From the NCBI RefSeq assembly GCF_023517775.1, contig NZ_CP082904.1, positions 1,178,001-1,242,000 on the forward strand: a DNA stretch of 64,000 bases. Direction: 5' to 3'. Shown one piece after another: positions 6,591 through 14,416 of this stretch. The notes under the pieces were generated by a model that searched no databases, was not told the origin of the DNA, and worked only from the letters and a program-made list of their open reading frames with translations. This DNA comes from Mixta hanseatica. Its GTDB lineage: Bacteria > Pseudomonadota > Gammaproteobacteria > Enterobacterales > Enterobacteriaceae. A program made the translations under genes and the position numbers. Numbering within the stretch: position 1 is the first letter of the stretch; each line of letters opens with the position of its first letter.

Positions 6591-7109
6591 ATGGAAAATT
6601 TTCAGCAAGATGAAAATAAAGAACGCCACTATCCGGTGCGGGAAAACATGCGCTGGCAGCGAATTGAATGGCGCATTCAGCGGCTGGGTTATCTACTGCT
6701 GCTGGCAATCGTTATCAGCGGAGCCTGCGGCCTGTTCTCAAAAGGTTTTCTTAGCGACCGGGATATCATTTCGTCAAATGGTCAGCTCCGGGTGGAATAT
6801 GAGCGCTTTGCGCGTCAGCAGAGCGATATGGCAATGACCATCCGCCTGGCTCCGCTACGCGATAGCCTGTATCGCATCACTATCAGCGGCAGCGGCATTG
6901 ATAATTTCCAGTTGCAAAGCGTTCAACCGCAGCCGCTGCGCGCGGAAAGCCACGATCGTTCTCTGACGCTGTGGTATCAGACGCAAAGCCTTAATCACGG
7001 CGCTTCGATCTGGCTTGGCGGCCAGCCGCAGTCACCGGGAAAATATACCTTTGTCGTTAACGACAGCGCAGGGGAGCAGGTGCAATTCACACAGTGGGTT
7101 TATCCATAG
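6591..7109 (+). CDS. Single-pass membrane protein of unknown function
   Basis: 172 residues from ATG 6591, with AGGAG nine bases upstream. The frame stays open back to 6150 across proC, but that part is antisense to proC and has no ribosome site. The protein has a charged N-terminal 35 residues, one membrane helix (LGYLLLLAIVISGACGLF, about 37-54), then a 115-residue soluble domain rich in beta-strand patterns that ends QFTQWVYP. The orientation implies a periplasmic C-terminal domain. I do not recognise the family by name. It lies nine bases before a DUF421 gene, so the two are almost certainly co-transcribed and may act together in the envelope. Confidence 0.75.
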   Translation: MENFQQDENKERHYPVRENMRWQRIEWRIQRLGYLLLLAIVISGACGLFSKGFLSDRDIISSNGQLRVEYERFARQQSDMAMTIRLAPLRDSLYRITISGSGIDNFQLQSVQPQPLRAESHDRSLTLWYQTQSLNHGASIWLGGQPQSPGKYTFVVNDSAGEQVQFTQWVYP

Positions 7110-7118
7110 GGGAAAGGT

Positions 7119-7562
7119 ATGGAAACGGTATTACGCGCGATAAGTATGTATTTTATATTAATGGTGGTGTTAAAAATTGCCGGACGCCGTACGTTGCTGG
7201 AAATGACCACTTTTGACTTTATCCTGCTGCTGATTATCAGCGAGGCAACCCAGCAGGCGCTGTTGGGGAATGATTTTTCGGTCACCGGCGCCGCGCTAAC
7301 GATTATTACGCTGATCGTGATGGATATTCTGTTGGGGGTGTTTAAAGGTTGGTTTCCTCGTCTGGAGTTGCTGATTGACGGGGCGTCGCTGATCCTGGTG
7401 GAAGATGGCAAGCTGTTAACCCACCGCGCTAAAAAATCGGGCATTACCCTGGAAGATATTCTGGCCTCAGCGCGCAGTACCCAGGGACTGGAGCGGCTCG
7501 ATCAGATAAAGTTTGCCATTCTGGAGAAGAACGGCAAAATCAGCATTATTCCTCAATCCTGA
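7119..7562 (+). CDS. DUF421 (YetF/YcaP-type) membrane protein
   Basis: 147 residues, shorter than the usual DUF421 proteins of about 160-230. The N-terminal half is membrane-embedded (about three helices), with the family core [40 protein letters not shown]. The C-terminal half carries the small DUF421 domain: [51 protein letters not shown]. The function of the family is unsettled (YetF-like proteins affect spores or stress in Bacillus). It starts nine bases after the preceding one-helix protein gene and is followed 11 bases later by yaiI, forming a likely three-gene operon. Confidence 0.85.
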   Translation: METVLRAISMYFILMVVLKIAGRRTLLEMTTFDFILLLIISEATQQALLGNDFSVTGAALTIITLIVMDILLGVFKGWFPRLELLIDGASLILVEDGKLLTHRAKKSGITLEDILASARSTQGLERLDQIKFAILEKNGKISIIPQS

Positions 7563-7573
7563 CAGGAAAGCCG

Positions 7574-8062
7574 ATGCCAATTTGGGTGGATGCCGATGCG
7601 TGTCCAAAAGTCATAAAAGAGGTGCTTTATCGCGCCGCAGATCGCAGCCAGACCGAGCTAATTCTGGTAGCTAACCAGCCGCTTAGCGTACCGCCTTCGC
7701 GTTTTATTCGTACGCTGCGCGTCGCGGCTGGTTTTGACGTGGCGGATAATGAAATTGTACAGCGCGTAAGCCACGAGGATTTGGTGATTACCGCTGATAT
7801 ACCGCTGGCGGCAGAAGTACTGGCGAAAGGCGCGGCGGCGCTCAATCCGCGCGGCGAACGCTACAGCGAGGCCACCATTCGTGAACGTCTGACGATGCGA
7901 GATTTTATGGACACTCTGCGCGCCAGCGGCGTGCAGACCGGCGGCCCGGCGACGCTAAATCAGCGCGACCGGCAGCAATTTGCGGCAGAGCTGGATAAAT
8001 GGCTGCTGCAACAGCGCCGTCAACGTGAACAGCATAAACCGGCGCCTGACGCCGCCGAATAA
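7574..8062 (+). CDS. yaiI: UPF0178 (DUF188) protein YaiI
   Basis: 162 residues (E. coli about 152). It begins [22 protein letters not shown] and contains [39 protein letters not shown] and a QTGGP motif, all hallmarks of the YaiI/YqxD family. The DADACP and TADIPLA motifs resemble acidic PIN-like nuclease active sites, but no activity is established that I know of. Position between proC and aroL is as in E. coli. The last 20 residues are a low-complexity Gln/Arg tail. Confidence 0.93.
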   Translation: MPIWVDADACPKVIKEVLYRAADRSQTELILVANQPLSVPPSRFIRTLRVAAGFDVADNEIVQRVSHEDLVITADIPLAAEVLAKGAAALNPRGERYSEATIRERLTMRDFMDTLRASGVQTGGPATLNQRDRQQFAAELDKWLLQQRRQREQHKPAPDAAE

Positions 8063-8073
8063 ATTCCTTCATT

Positions 8074-8106
8074 AAAAAACGCCGGTGGGTTGCGGCCCCC
8101 GGCGTT
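8074..8106 (-). terminator. Rho-independent terminator of the DUF2076 gene
   Basis: Minus-strand stem AACGCCGG and CCGGCGTT (bases 8078-8085 and 8099-8106), followed by T6 (complement of 8074-8079). It also lies just past yaiI, so it separates the two convergent genes. Confidence 0.85.
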
Positions 8107-8164
8107 GCTGACTACCTGATGGCGAGCGCTATGTGTTGCCCGCCCGCCCGCCTGGCGTAGCGAC

Positions 8165-8896
8165 TCAGATAAAGCTGTCGTCGTCGTTAAAATCGTCATT
8201 GCCGAAATCATCGCCGCCGAAACCGGCATTATCATCCTGCTGCCAGCTGGCATCCTGTAAGAACGCCCGATCGTCAACATTATTAAAGGTGTCCAGACTG
8301 GTATCCAGCGGCTGGGGATCGGACAGGGCTGGCTCGTTAATAATATTCACGATCTCTTCCGGCTGGGAATGATGGAACATGCTGGTCAGCATATCCGCCA
8401 TGACCACGCCACCGGCTACGCCAACCGCCGTTTGCAGCGCGCCGCCGAGGAAACCGCTGCCGCCGCGTGCGGCGCCGTAGGGTTGCTGCGCATAGGGCTG
8501 CTGTGGGGTGTTATAAGGTTGTGGTGCGTAAGGCTGCTGCTGCGGAGCGCTATTCCATACCGGCTGTTGAGGCGCAGAGTGACGCTGCCCGCCGCCGAAC
8601 AGACTGGAAAGAAAGCCGCCGCTATTCTGGCGTGCCGGCTGCTGCTGCGCCTGGGCAAGCTGCTGCTGCGCCTGCGCCAGCTGATTTTCCAGCTCGCTCA
8701 CCTGCGCGCTCAGTTTTTTCATTGCGGCTTCCTGAATCAGGATCGCCTGTGCCATATAATAGGGCGCCGCAGGCTGCTGACGCAGCTGCTGCTCAATCAG
8801 GCGTTCTGCCGCCGCATCGCGCGGGGCTGACTGGCTCTCAGCCTGTTTGAGCCGGCTAAACAGACTCTCGATTAAACGTTGTTCTTCGCTCTGCAT
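8165..8896 (-). CDS. DUF2076-family protein
   Basis: 243 residues starting MQSEEQRLIESLFSRLKQAE. The arrangement is typical of DUF2076: an N-terminal helical region (1-60), a Gln/Ala coiled coil (about 58-90), a Gly-containing SSLFGGG segment, a Gln/Pro/Tyr-rich linker with repeated QPYxxQQPY, a short hydrophobic Gly-rich stretch (GGALQTAVGVAGGVVMADML), and a strongly acidic tail full of DD and GGDDF units. It is conserved in Pantoea/Erwinia-type bacteria. Members have been described only as putative periplasmic or membrane-associated proteins and I know of no established role. It is divergent from aroL, has its own terminator, and is absent from this spot in E. coli. Confidence 0.8.
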   Translation of the reverse strand: MQSEEQRLIESLFSRLKQAESQSAPRDAAAERLIEQQLRQQPAAPYYMAQAILIQEAAMKKLSAQVSELENQLAQAQQQLAQAQQQPARQNSGGFLSSLFGGGQRHSAPQQPVWNSAPQQQPYAPQPYNTPQQPYAQQPYGAARGGSGFLGGALQTAVGVAGGVVMADMLTSMFHHSQPEEIVNIINEPALSDPQPLDTSLDTFNNVDDRAFLQDASWQQDDNAGFGGDDFGNDDFNDDDSFI

Positions 8897-9043
8897 AAAA
8901 ACCCCCTTAAACTAGCGTATCTGTTTATTTTGGTCGCTATAAGGCGAAAGTAAATTGGCACTGCGTAAGTAAATATTGCCGAGCCACACGGGCGTTGCAT
9001 TGTTGAGCAAGGCGCCAGCAAATGGTTAATTTCCTTTCCGCAG

Positions 9044-9061
9044 CGTAAAAACAACGTTACA
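9044..9061. promoter_or_regulatory. TyrR box upstream of aroL
   Basis: CGTAAA-AACAAC-GTTACA fits the TyrR consensus TGTAAA-N6-TTTACA with one mismatch per arm and keeps the key G and C. A possible -10 (TATGAT, 9087-9092) lies just downstream, so binding would repress aroL as in E. coli, where TyrR controls this gene. Confidence 0.65.
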
Positions 9062-9158
9062 GCTGGCCCAGCATATTTTTTCTCGGTATGATGCCCGCCA
9101 TGCATAATTTGATGGCCAACTGCGGCGGAACGCAGTAATGGCGGAGGGACAGCCTGTC

Positions 9159-9683
9159 ATGTCGTTACCCCTTTTTCTGATCGGCGCACGCGGTTGCGGT
9201 AAAACCACGGTGGGTGAGTCACTGGCGCAGGCGCTGGGCTATGCTTTTTGCGATACCGACCATTATCTGCAGCACAGCACGGGAAAAACGGTAGCGGAGA
9301 TTGTTGCCGCCGAGGGCTGGGAAGGATTTCGTCAGCGGGAAACTGAGGCGTTGATCGCCGTTACCGCGCCGGAAACCATTATCGCTACCGGTGGCGGTAT
9401 GGTGCTGGCGGAAACCAATCGCCGCTTTATGCAGGAGCGGGGCCAGGTTATCTGGCTACAGGCCAGCGCCACGGTGCTGGCGGCTCGGCTGGCCGAATAT
9501 CCGCAAACCTCGCAGCGGCCTACGTTAACCGGCCGTTCTATTACTGAAGAGATGGCTGAGGTTCTGGATGAGCGCGCCAGCCTTTATCAGCAAACGGCGC
9601 ATCATGTGATTGACGCCATGCAGCCGCCTGAACAAGTGGTTATGCAGATCCTGAACGCCTTATCGTTGGCGAACGCCAGCTAA
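9159..9683 (+). CDS. aroL: Shikimate kinase II
   Basis: 174 residues from ATG 9159, equal to E. coli AroL. An upstream ATG (9138) would add seven residues and overlap the GGAGGG ribosome site. It phosphorylates shikimate at O-3 in the aromatic amino acid pathway. The P-loop is GARGCGKTT (about residues 9-17), with the shikimate-binding DTDHYL, FRQRE and ATGGGMVL, the lid R (SQRPTLTG), and adenine-binding C-terminal residues. Control by TyrR is suggested by the box at 9044-9061. yaiA follows 185 bp later. Confidence 0.95.
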   Translation: MSLPLFLIGARGCGKTTVGESLAQALGYAFCDTDHYLQHSTGKTVAEIVAAEGWEGFRQRETEALIAVTAPETIIATGGGMVLAETNRRFMQERGQVIWLQASATVLAARLAEYPQTSQRPTLTGRSITEEMAEVLDERASLYQQTAHHVIDAMQPPEQVVMQILNALSLANAS

Positions 9684-9868
9684 AGCTACGTCTCGTCAGC
9701 GGGGCTGAAGGTGATTAACCCGTCTGTTTTTGTTACCTTTCTTTTCCATTTGCCTGGCGCCCCGGCATGAGTGTCTATACTTACTGTTACGCGCGCAAAA
9801 GCGAACATTCTCGGCAGCAAAAGGCCGGAGAGTAGCGGAAAACACTTTCACCATAAGAGGGAAGAAAA

Positions 9869-10060
9869 ATGCCGACAAGACCACCCTATCCACGTGAAGC
9901 CCGGGTTGTTCAGGTTGATAAAGGCGCTGCAGGACAAGGCGTAACGCGCTACGAACTACGCGCCGACCACCCGAAACCCAACTCGCTAATCAGTGAGCAT
10001 GAAAGCGAACAGGAAGCGCTGGATGCGAAAGAACGTTACGAAAACAGCGATAAAGAGTAA
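9869..10060 (+). CDS. yaiA: Small conserved protein YaiA
   Basis: 63 residues, the same length as E. coli YaiA, beginning [19 protein letters not shown] with the conserved [37 protein letters not shown] ribosome site precedes the ATG. It is a hydrophilic protein of unknown biochemical role, genetically linked to aroL in enterics and in the TyrR regulon of E. coli. A possible -10 TATACT lies at 9776-9781. Unlike E. coli, aroM does not follow closely: 800 bp intervene. Confidence 0.93.
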   Translation: MPTRPPYPREARVVQVDKGAAGQGVTRYELRADHPKPNSLISEHESEQEALDAKERYENSDKE

Positions 10061-10198
10061 TCCGATCGGGCAGGGATGCCTTGAAATTTTTGCCAGACTC
10101 ATTTGCGATAAATAAGACGGTTGTTTAATCAAAACGGTTAATTATTTTCTTCGCTTTATTATTATTTCCCGAGGTTTTTTGCCAACGACATCGTTGGG

Positions 10199-10315
10199 TT
10201 AAGCAATATTTCCCTCAGCCACACCTTCAATTGCTGGCATATAGGTTTTTCTTAAAATATCGCTGACGCCTTGACTCTGGCAGAGTGATATTTTATTTTC
10301 CGCCGCTGCATTCAT
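10199..10315 (-). CDS. Possible 38-residue ORF, unknown
   Basis: ATG 10315 to TAA 10199-10201. The peptide begins MNAAAENKISLCQSQGVSD and ends EGVAEGNIA. AGGAG lies only two to three bases before the ATG, a poor spacing, and an overlapping ATG four bases later is better spaced but opens a 19-codon frame. A perfect hairpin (CCAACGA-CA-TCGTTGG on the plus strand, about 10181-10197) follows the stop, which resembles a 3' end. No homologue is recognised. It could be chance. Confidence 0.2.
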   Translation of the reverse strand: MNAAAENKISLCQSQGVSDILRKTYMPAIEGVAEGNIA

Positions 10316-10346
10316 CACTCCTGATGCTATTCACCTCTTAGCGCCG

Positions 10347-10487
10347 TTAAGGCCCGGCTGTACCGATGCGATAAAACGCCACCGTGCCAGGGCTGACGCG
10401 TAGCGAGATACGCTCAGCAAAAGAGCCGCTCGTCGACTCGGCAGACAATATATCCCTGACCAGGCGTGGAGGAGGAAATAAACGCAT
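10347..10487 (-). CDS. Possible 46-residue ORF or gene remnant, unknown
   Basis: ATG 10487 to TAA 10347-10349. The peptide starts MRLFPPPRLVRDILSAEST and ends TVAFYRIGTAGP. The frame remains open 10-11 codons upstream of the ATG to a TGA. Codon usage looks protein-like and this patch is more GC-rich than the AT-rich sequence around it, which suggests a fragment of a former gene. The ribosome site is weak. It ends 31 bp before the 38-residue frame on the same strand. No family is recognised. Confidence 0.25.
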   Translation of the reverse strand: MRLFPPPRLVRDILSAESTSGSFAERISLRVSPGTVAFYRIGTAGP

Positions 10488-10677
10488 TTTCAGCGTCTCA
10501 TCGCCGGATTCGTGGGTAGTTTTTAATCAATAGTTATGCCAGGATAAAATTCATGCGTTCACTGTACCATTGGCAGAGTAATCTTTTATTAATTTACTAA
10601 TACGGCAGTTAATAAGCCTGACTAAAATCAAATATTAAGGTAATACCGTTACAGTGGCGATAATTTATATCGATAGT

Positions 10678-10693
10678 AAGGTTATATAACCTT
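10678..10693. repeat. 16-bp perfect palindrome
   Basis: AAGGTTATATAACCTT reads identically on both strands. It lies 170 bp before aroM within AT-rich DNA and is a candidate binding site for a dimeric regulator. No known consensus is matched. Confidence 0.5.
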
Positions 10694-10860
10694 TATAAAA
10701 AAGCGGTTTTTAAGCGGGTGGAAATAATTAAAATCAGCCACAGAAATATTGTCAAGGCCCGTGTTATGTCAGCGACCGCTAAAAAGAACGCAATATCCTG
10801 GTTTCGGAGGCGCTGGCCTGCGATCGGCCCGGCAATTTACTCGTACTGAAAGAAGTAAAC

Positions 10861-11538
10861 ATGACACAAACACTGGTAATACTCACCATCGCGCGCACAT
10901 TGGGTTACGATATCATGCCGTTGCTGCGGGAATATTTGCCTGAAGAGCAACTAACGTTTATCAATCTGCTGGAAGGTCTCTCTCACGCGGAGATCGGCGA
11001 GAAATATGCCCCGCGCCATGGCGAGAAGGCGCAGGTTGTACGGTTAGCGGATGGTACGCAGATGTCGCTTGCTATCAGCCAGGTAGAACGTGGGCTGCAG
11101 CGGCTTATCGATCAGTTGGAAACGCGCGGCGTAGAAAATATCCTGTTGCTGGGCTGCGCAGAGTTGGTTGGGCTGCAAGCCCGCAGCGCGCTGCTGCTGG
11201 AACCCGATCGCCTGATCCCGCCGCTGATCAACGCAATGGTTGGCCACCACCAGGCCGGCATTATCGTTTCGGCGGATGAACTGCTGCGTCAACAGGCCGG
11301 AAAATGGCGCGATCTGCACCAGCCCGCCTGTTTTGCCTTCGCCGATCCTGCCGACAGTGATAATCAGGCGTTACTGGATGCCGGGCTGCTGCTGCTGGAG
11401 CAGGGCGCAGATGTGATCGTGCTGGATAGTCCCGGCTTTCACTCGCGTCACGGCGATTTTTTGCAACAGCTGTTGGGCATTCCGGTGCTGCTCTCCTGGC
11501 GGCCGCTGGTGAAAATGGCTGCTGAGCTGCTGGCATAA
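10861..11538 (+). CDS. aroM: AroM family protein
   Basis: 225 residues (E. coli AroM 225), from ATG 10861 with GAAAG upstream. The AroM family is Asp/Glu racemase-like, and the role of AroM is unknown despite its place in the TyrR-regulated aroL-aroM group. Conserved parts include EKYAPRHGE, ILLLGCAELVGLQARSALLLEPDRLIPPL, a GADVIVLDSPGFHSRHGDFLQQ block and the final PVLLSWRPLVKMAAELL. The usual LTIG start reads LTIARTLGYD, so the conserved glycine is alanine. It is isolated from yaiA by an 800-bp gap, so it probably has its own promoter. Confidence 0.88.
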   Translation: MTQTLVILTIARTLGYDIMPLLREYLPEEQLTFINLLEGLSHAEIGEKYAPRHGEKAQVVRLADGTQMSLAISQVERGLQRLIDQLETRGVENILLLGCAELVGLQARSALLLEPDRLIPPLINAMVGHHQAGIIVSADELLRQQAGKWRDLHQPACFAFADPADSDNQALLDAGLLLLEQGADVIVLDSPGFHSRHGDFLQQLLGIPVLLSWRPLVKMAAELLA

Positions 11539-11616
11539 TCCACAATTTCAGGTGACAAAACACGCATTTAGCCCCTACACTGCCGATTCATCTATTGTGG
11601 TTTCGGGGGACGATGC

Positions 11617-11901
11617 ATGCTGAACGTAAGCGAGTACTTTGAGGGAAAAGTAAAGTCGATCGGTTTTACCAGTGCCAGCACCGGACGCGCCAGCGTTGGG
11701 GTGATGGCGGAGGGTGAGTATGCCTTCGGAACCGGTCAGCCAGAGGAGATGACGGTAGTCAGCGGCGCGTTAAACGTGCTGTTGCCCGGCGAAACTGAAT
11801 GGAAGATCTATGAAGCGGGCAGCGTATTCCACGTTCCTGGCCATAGCGAATTTCATTTGCAGGTTGCGGAGCCGACATCCTACCTGTGTCGTTATCTGTA
11901 A
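11617..11901 (+). CDS. ppnP: Pyrimidine/purine nucleoside phosphorylase PpnP
   Basis: 94 residues (E. coli YaiE/PpnP also 94), with GGGGGACG before the ATG. It is a small single-domain cupin that phosphorolyses several nucleosides to base and ribose-1-phosphate. The sequence follows the family throughout: [75 protein letters not shown]. Monocistronic, with a strong hairpin right after the stop. Confidence 0.95.
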   Translation: MLNVSEYFEGKVKSIGFTSASTGRASVGVMAEGEYAFGTGQPEEMTVVSGALNVLLPGETEWKIYEAGSVFHVPGHSEFHLQVAEPTSYLCRYL

Positions 11902-11905
11902 CGGC

Positions 11906-11933
11906 TAATGTGCGCCGCCAGCGGCGCACATTA
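11906..11933. terminator. Hairpin after ppnP
   Basis: Arms TAATGTGCGCCGC and GCGGCGCACATTA around CA form one of the longest stems in the window. The T run is weak (none of five), and it lies between convergent ppnP and rdgC. Confidence 0.55.
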
Positions 11934-11984
11934 AACCAAACCCACGCGGGAAACCCAGCCTGGTTCCCCGCGCCGCAGCGCTGA

Positions 11985-12896
11985 TTAACGCTGCGCTTCG
12001 CCGCCTAACGCCTCGGTGAGGTTACTGACCAGCGCGGCCAGCTCGCTGGTCATCAGGATAAAGTCCGCATCGAAACGCTGGGCGAAATCTTCCCGATCGA
12101 TATCATCGTTTTGCTCGCGCAGCGTATCGGCAAACTTCAGGCGCTTCAGAGAGCCATCGTCTGCCAGTACCAGCTGAATGCGTTCCTGCCAGTCCAGCGC
12201 CAGCTTGGTTACCAGCTTGCCCGCTTCGATATGGTTGGCAATCTCATCGCAAATCAGATCCTGTTTTTTACAACGGATCACGCCGCCATCTTCCAGAATC
12301 GCTTTGAGCTCCGCTTCATCCATTAGCGCAAAGCCTGCCGGCAGATCGCCAGAGCGCACCCATTCGGTTAGCGTCAGCTCTATCGGATTTTCCAGCGTCA
12401 GCGGTACCACCGGCAGCGAACCGATGCTTTTCCGCAGCAGCGCCAGCGTATCTTCCGCTTTTTTCGCGCTGGCGCAGTCCACCATAATCAGGTTATTGAC
12501 GCTATCGATCCACAGCCAGGTCTGGCTGAAGCGGCTAAAGGCGCGCGGCAGCAGGCTGTGCAGCACCTCATCTTTCAGCGAATCTTTTTCGGTTTTTTTC
12601 AGCTTGCGCTGCTGCTCTGCTTCCAGTTTCTCAATTTTGGCTTCCAGCGCCTGTTTGATCACCGGAGACGGCAGGATTTTCTCTTCTTTACGGGCGCAAA
12701 TCAGGATCTGTCCGTTATTGACATGCGTCAGGGCTTCACTACGCGAACCCATCGGCGAAACCCAGCCGGTTTTCGCCATATCCTGACTGCCGCATGGGGA
12801 AAAGGAAAACGCAGCGAGTTGTTTTTCCAGGTCGTCTGCGGACAGCGGAATGTCACGATTCAGACGATAAATCATCAAGTTTTTAAACCACAACAT
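11985..12896 (-). CDS. rdgC: Recombination-associated protein RdgC
   Basis: 303 residues, identical in length to E. coli RdgC. It forms a ring-shaped dimer on DNA and restrains RecA filament formation. Family blocks are clear: [28 protein letters not shown] at the start, [56 protein letters not shown] and [29 protein letters not shown]. An AAAGGAAAA ribosome site precedes the ATG. It is divergent from mak, as in E. coli. Confidence 0.97.
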   Translation of the reverse strand: MLWFKNLMIYRLNRDIPLSADDLEKQLAAFSFSPCGSQDMAKTGWVSPMGSRSEALTHVNNGQILICARKEEKILPSPVIKQALEAKIEKLEAEQQRKLKKTEKDSLKDEVLHSLLPRAFSRFSQTWLWIDSVNNLIMVDCASAKKAEDTLALLRKSIGSLPVVPLTLENPIELTLTEWVRSGDLPAGFALMDEAELKAILEDGGVIRCKKQDLICDEIANHIEAGKLVTKLALDWQERIQLVLADDGSLKRLKFADTLREQNDDIDREDFAQRFDADFILMTSELAALVSNLTEALGGEAQR

Positions 12897-13040
12897 AGGG
12901 TTTTCCTTTGCCGGAGGTGTATAAATTCACAGGTCATAAACGGTGCGCGCATGATAGCGAAACATCGGCGGCGGGTCATTGCCTTTCCTGGCGCTGGCTT
13001 CTAATGTAACGCTCATCCCGATAAAAAAGAGGAATACCCT

Positions 13041-13949
13041 GTGCGTATTGGCATTGATTTAGGCGGTACTAAAACGGAAGTGATTGCCCTTTCAGATGCA
13101 GGCGAGACGCTGTTTCGCCATCGCGTTCCCACCCCGCGCAATGACTATGCGCAAACGCTGCAGGCGATTGTCGATCTGGTACGGCTGGCGGAAGAGAAAA
13201 CCGGTCAGCAGGGCAGCGGCGGGCTGGGCATTCCCGGTACGCTCTCGCCTTACAGCCAGCGGGTGAAAAACGCCAACTCAACCTGGCTGAACGGCCAGCC
13301 GCTGGACCAGGATCTGGCGCGCCTGCTGGCGCGTGAAGTGCGCATCGCCAACGACGCCAACTGCCTGGCAGTCTCAGAAGCGGTAGACGGCGCGGCGGCG
13401 GGCAGGGCGCTGGTATTTGCGGTGATCATCGGCACCGGTTCTGGGGCGGGCATCGCCATTAACGGCGTCTCCCACGCTGGCGGCAACGGCAATGCCGGAG
13501 AATGGGGCCACAATCCTTTGCCGTGGATGGATGAAGATGAGCTGCGCTACCGGGAAGAGGTGCCTTGTTACTGCGGCCAGAAAGGTTGTATCGAAACCTT
13601 CGTTTCCGGTACCGGCTTCGCCAGCGATTATCAGCGCCTGAGCGGGAAGCGCTTAAGCGGCGCGGAAATCGTCGCGCTGCTGGCGCAGCAGGATCCTGTC
13701 GCTGAACTGGCGATAAGCCGTTATGAGCTGCGGCTGGCTAAGTCGCTGGCGCAGGTGGTGAATCTGCTCGATCCTGACATGATCGTGCTGGGCGGGGGCA
13801 TGAGTAACGTTGAGCGCCTTTATCAGACGCTGCCGACGTTGATGAAACCCTGGGTATTCGGACGTGAATGCGAAACGCCGGTGGTTAAGGCGCAGCACGG
13901 CGATTCCAGCGGCGTACGCGGCGCCGCCTGGCTGTGGCCGCTGGCGTAA
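13041..13949 (+). CDS. mak: Fructokinase (ROK family)
   Basis: 302 residues (E. coli Mak 302), with AGAGGAA before the GTG start codon at 13041. It phosphorylates fructose with ATP in the cytosol. ROK features: the phosphate-binding DLGGTKTEV at the N-terminus, GIPGTLSP, the catalytic [17 protein letters not shown], the ExGH plus zinc-binding Cys cluster GEWGHNPLP...[15 protein letters not shown], and the C-terminal IVLGGGMSN. It is divergent from rdgC and convergent with the small TolA-C lipoprotein gene 16 bp away. Confidence 0.95.
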   Translation: MRIGIDLGGTKTEVIALSDAGETLFRHRVPTPRNDYAQTLQAIVDLVRLAEEKTGQQGSGGLGIPGTLSPYSQRVKNANSTWLNGQPLDQDLARLLAREVRIANDANCLAVSEAVDGAAAGRALVFAVIIGTGSGAGIAINGVSHAGGNGNAGEWGHNPLPWMDEDELRYREEVPCYCGQKGCIETFVSGTGFASDYQRLSGKRLSGAEIVALLAQQDPVAELAISRYELRLAKSLAQVVNLLDPDMIVLGGGMSNVERLYQTLPTLMKPWVFGRECETPVVKAQHGDSSGVRGAAWLWPLA

Positions 13950-13965
13950 CCGGACGACAGGGCGT

Positions 13966-14346
13966 TTAGCCGGGCCGGAAGGTCACCATAATTTGCTCAG
14001 GCGCGCCCGCCGGCGGCGCTGGCAGCTGGCGATCGCTGCTGACAGCCTGCCAGGCCTTCAGGCAGAGCGCTTCATCGCCCTCGGTGCGCCGCACCTGATA
14101 GCCGCGCCGGGGATCGTAACCGATCGTTACATCGCAGCGCTGTCCGCGATAACGATCCGCACGATCAAAATGATGGGTTACGCGCCGCGCTATTTCATTT
14201 ATCCACGCGCAGCGCGGATCTTCCGCGCTGCGGCAGCCAGCGGCAAAATCAGAGCGATCGACGGATGTGGACGCAGGCTGAGCGGCAAGCTGACAGCCGC
14301 TTAGCGCCAGCAGCGCGAGCGCCGGAACAAGGCGAAAAACCGACAT
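13966..14346 (-). CDS. Lipoprotein with a TolA C-terminal-like domain
   Basis: 126 residues with a signal peptide and lipobox LSGC (Cys about 18). The rest matches the C-terminal domain of TolA in order: a helix with WINEIARRVTHHFDRADRYRGQRC, strand VTIGYDPRRGYQV, GDEALCLKAWQAVSS, LPAPP and a final VTFRP. The two cysteines at C-D-V and L-C-L correspond to the TolA domain disulfide. TolA domain III is the part that contacts TolB and is used by phages and colicins. Here it is anchored by lipid and lacks the TolA membrane helix and long helical arm. Its role is unknown. It lies between mak and sbcC. Confidence 0.7.
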   Translation of the reverse strand: MSVFRLVPALALLALSGCQLAAQPASTSVDRSDFAAGCRSAEDPRCAWINEIARRVTHHFDRADRYRGQRCDVTIGYDPRRGYQVRRTEGDEALCLKAWQAVSSDRQLPAPPAGAPEQIMVTFRPG

Positions 14347-14416
14347 ACTTTTTCCTTACGGGCTGATGAGTTGCGCAGCGCACGGTAACATGTGCGCCGC
14401 GCCGGCAACAGGCGCA

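Larger units (their letters stand above)
10061..10860. other. 800-bp AT-rich gap between yaiA and aroM
   Basis: In E. coli aroL-yaiA-aroM form a compact unit. Here 800 bp intervene. The first half contains two short minus-strand frames (10347-10487 and 10199-10315, listed separately). The second half is AT-rich, with the palindrome AAGGTTATATAACCTT at 10678-10693. A strong plus-strand purine run GGAGGAGG (about 10468-10475) has no start codon after it. No RNA gene family is recognised. Confidence 0.6.

Noticed and set aside
10468..10490. Strong GGAGGAGG ribosome-site-like run on the plus strand
   Set aside because: No ATG, GTG or TTG follows at usable distance. On the other strand the same bases encode Pro codons of the 46-codon frame.
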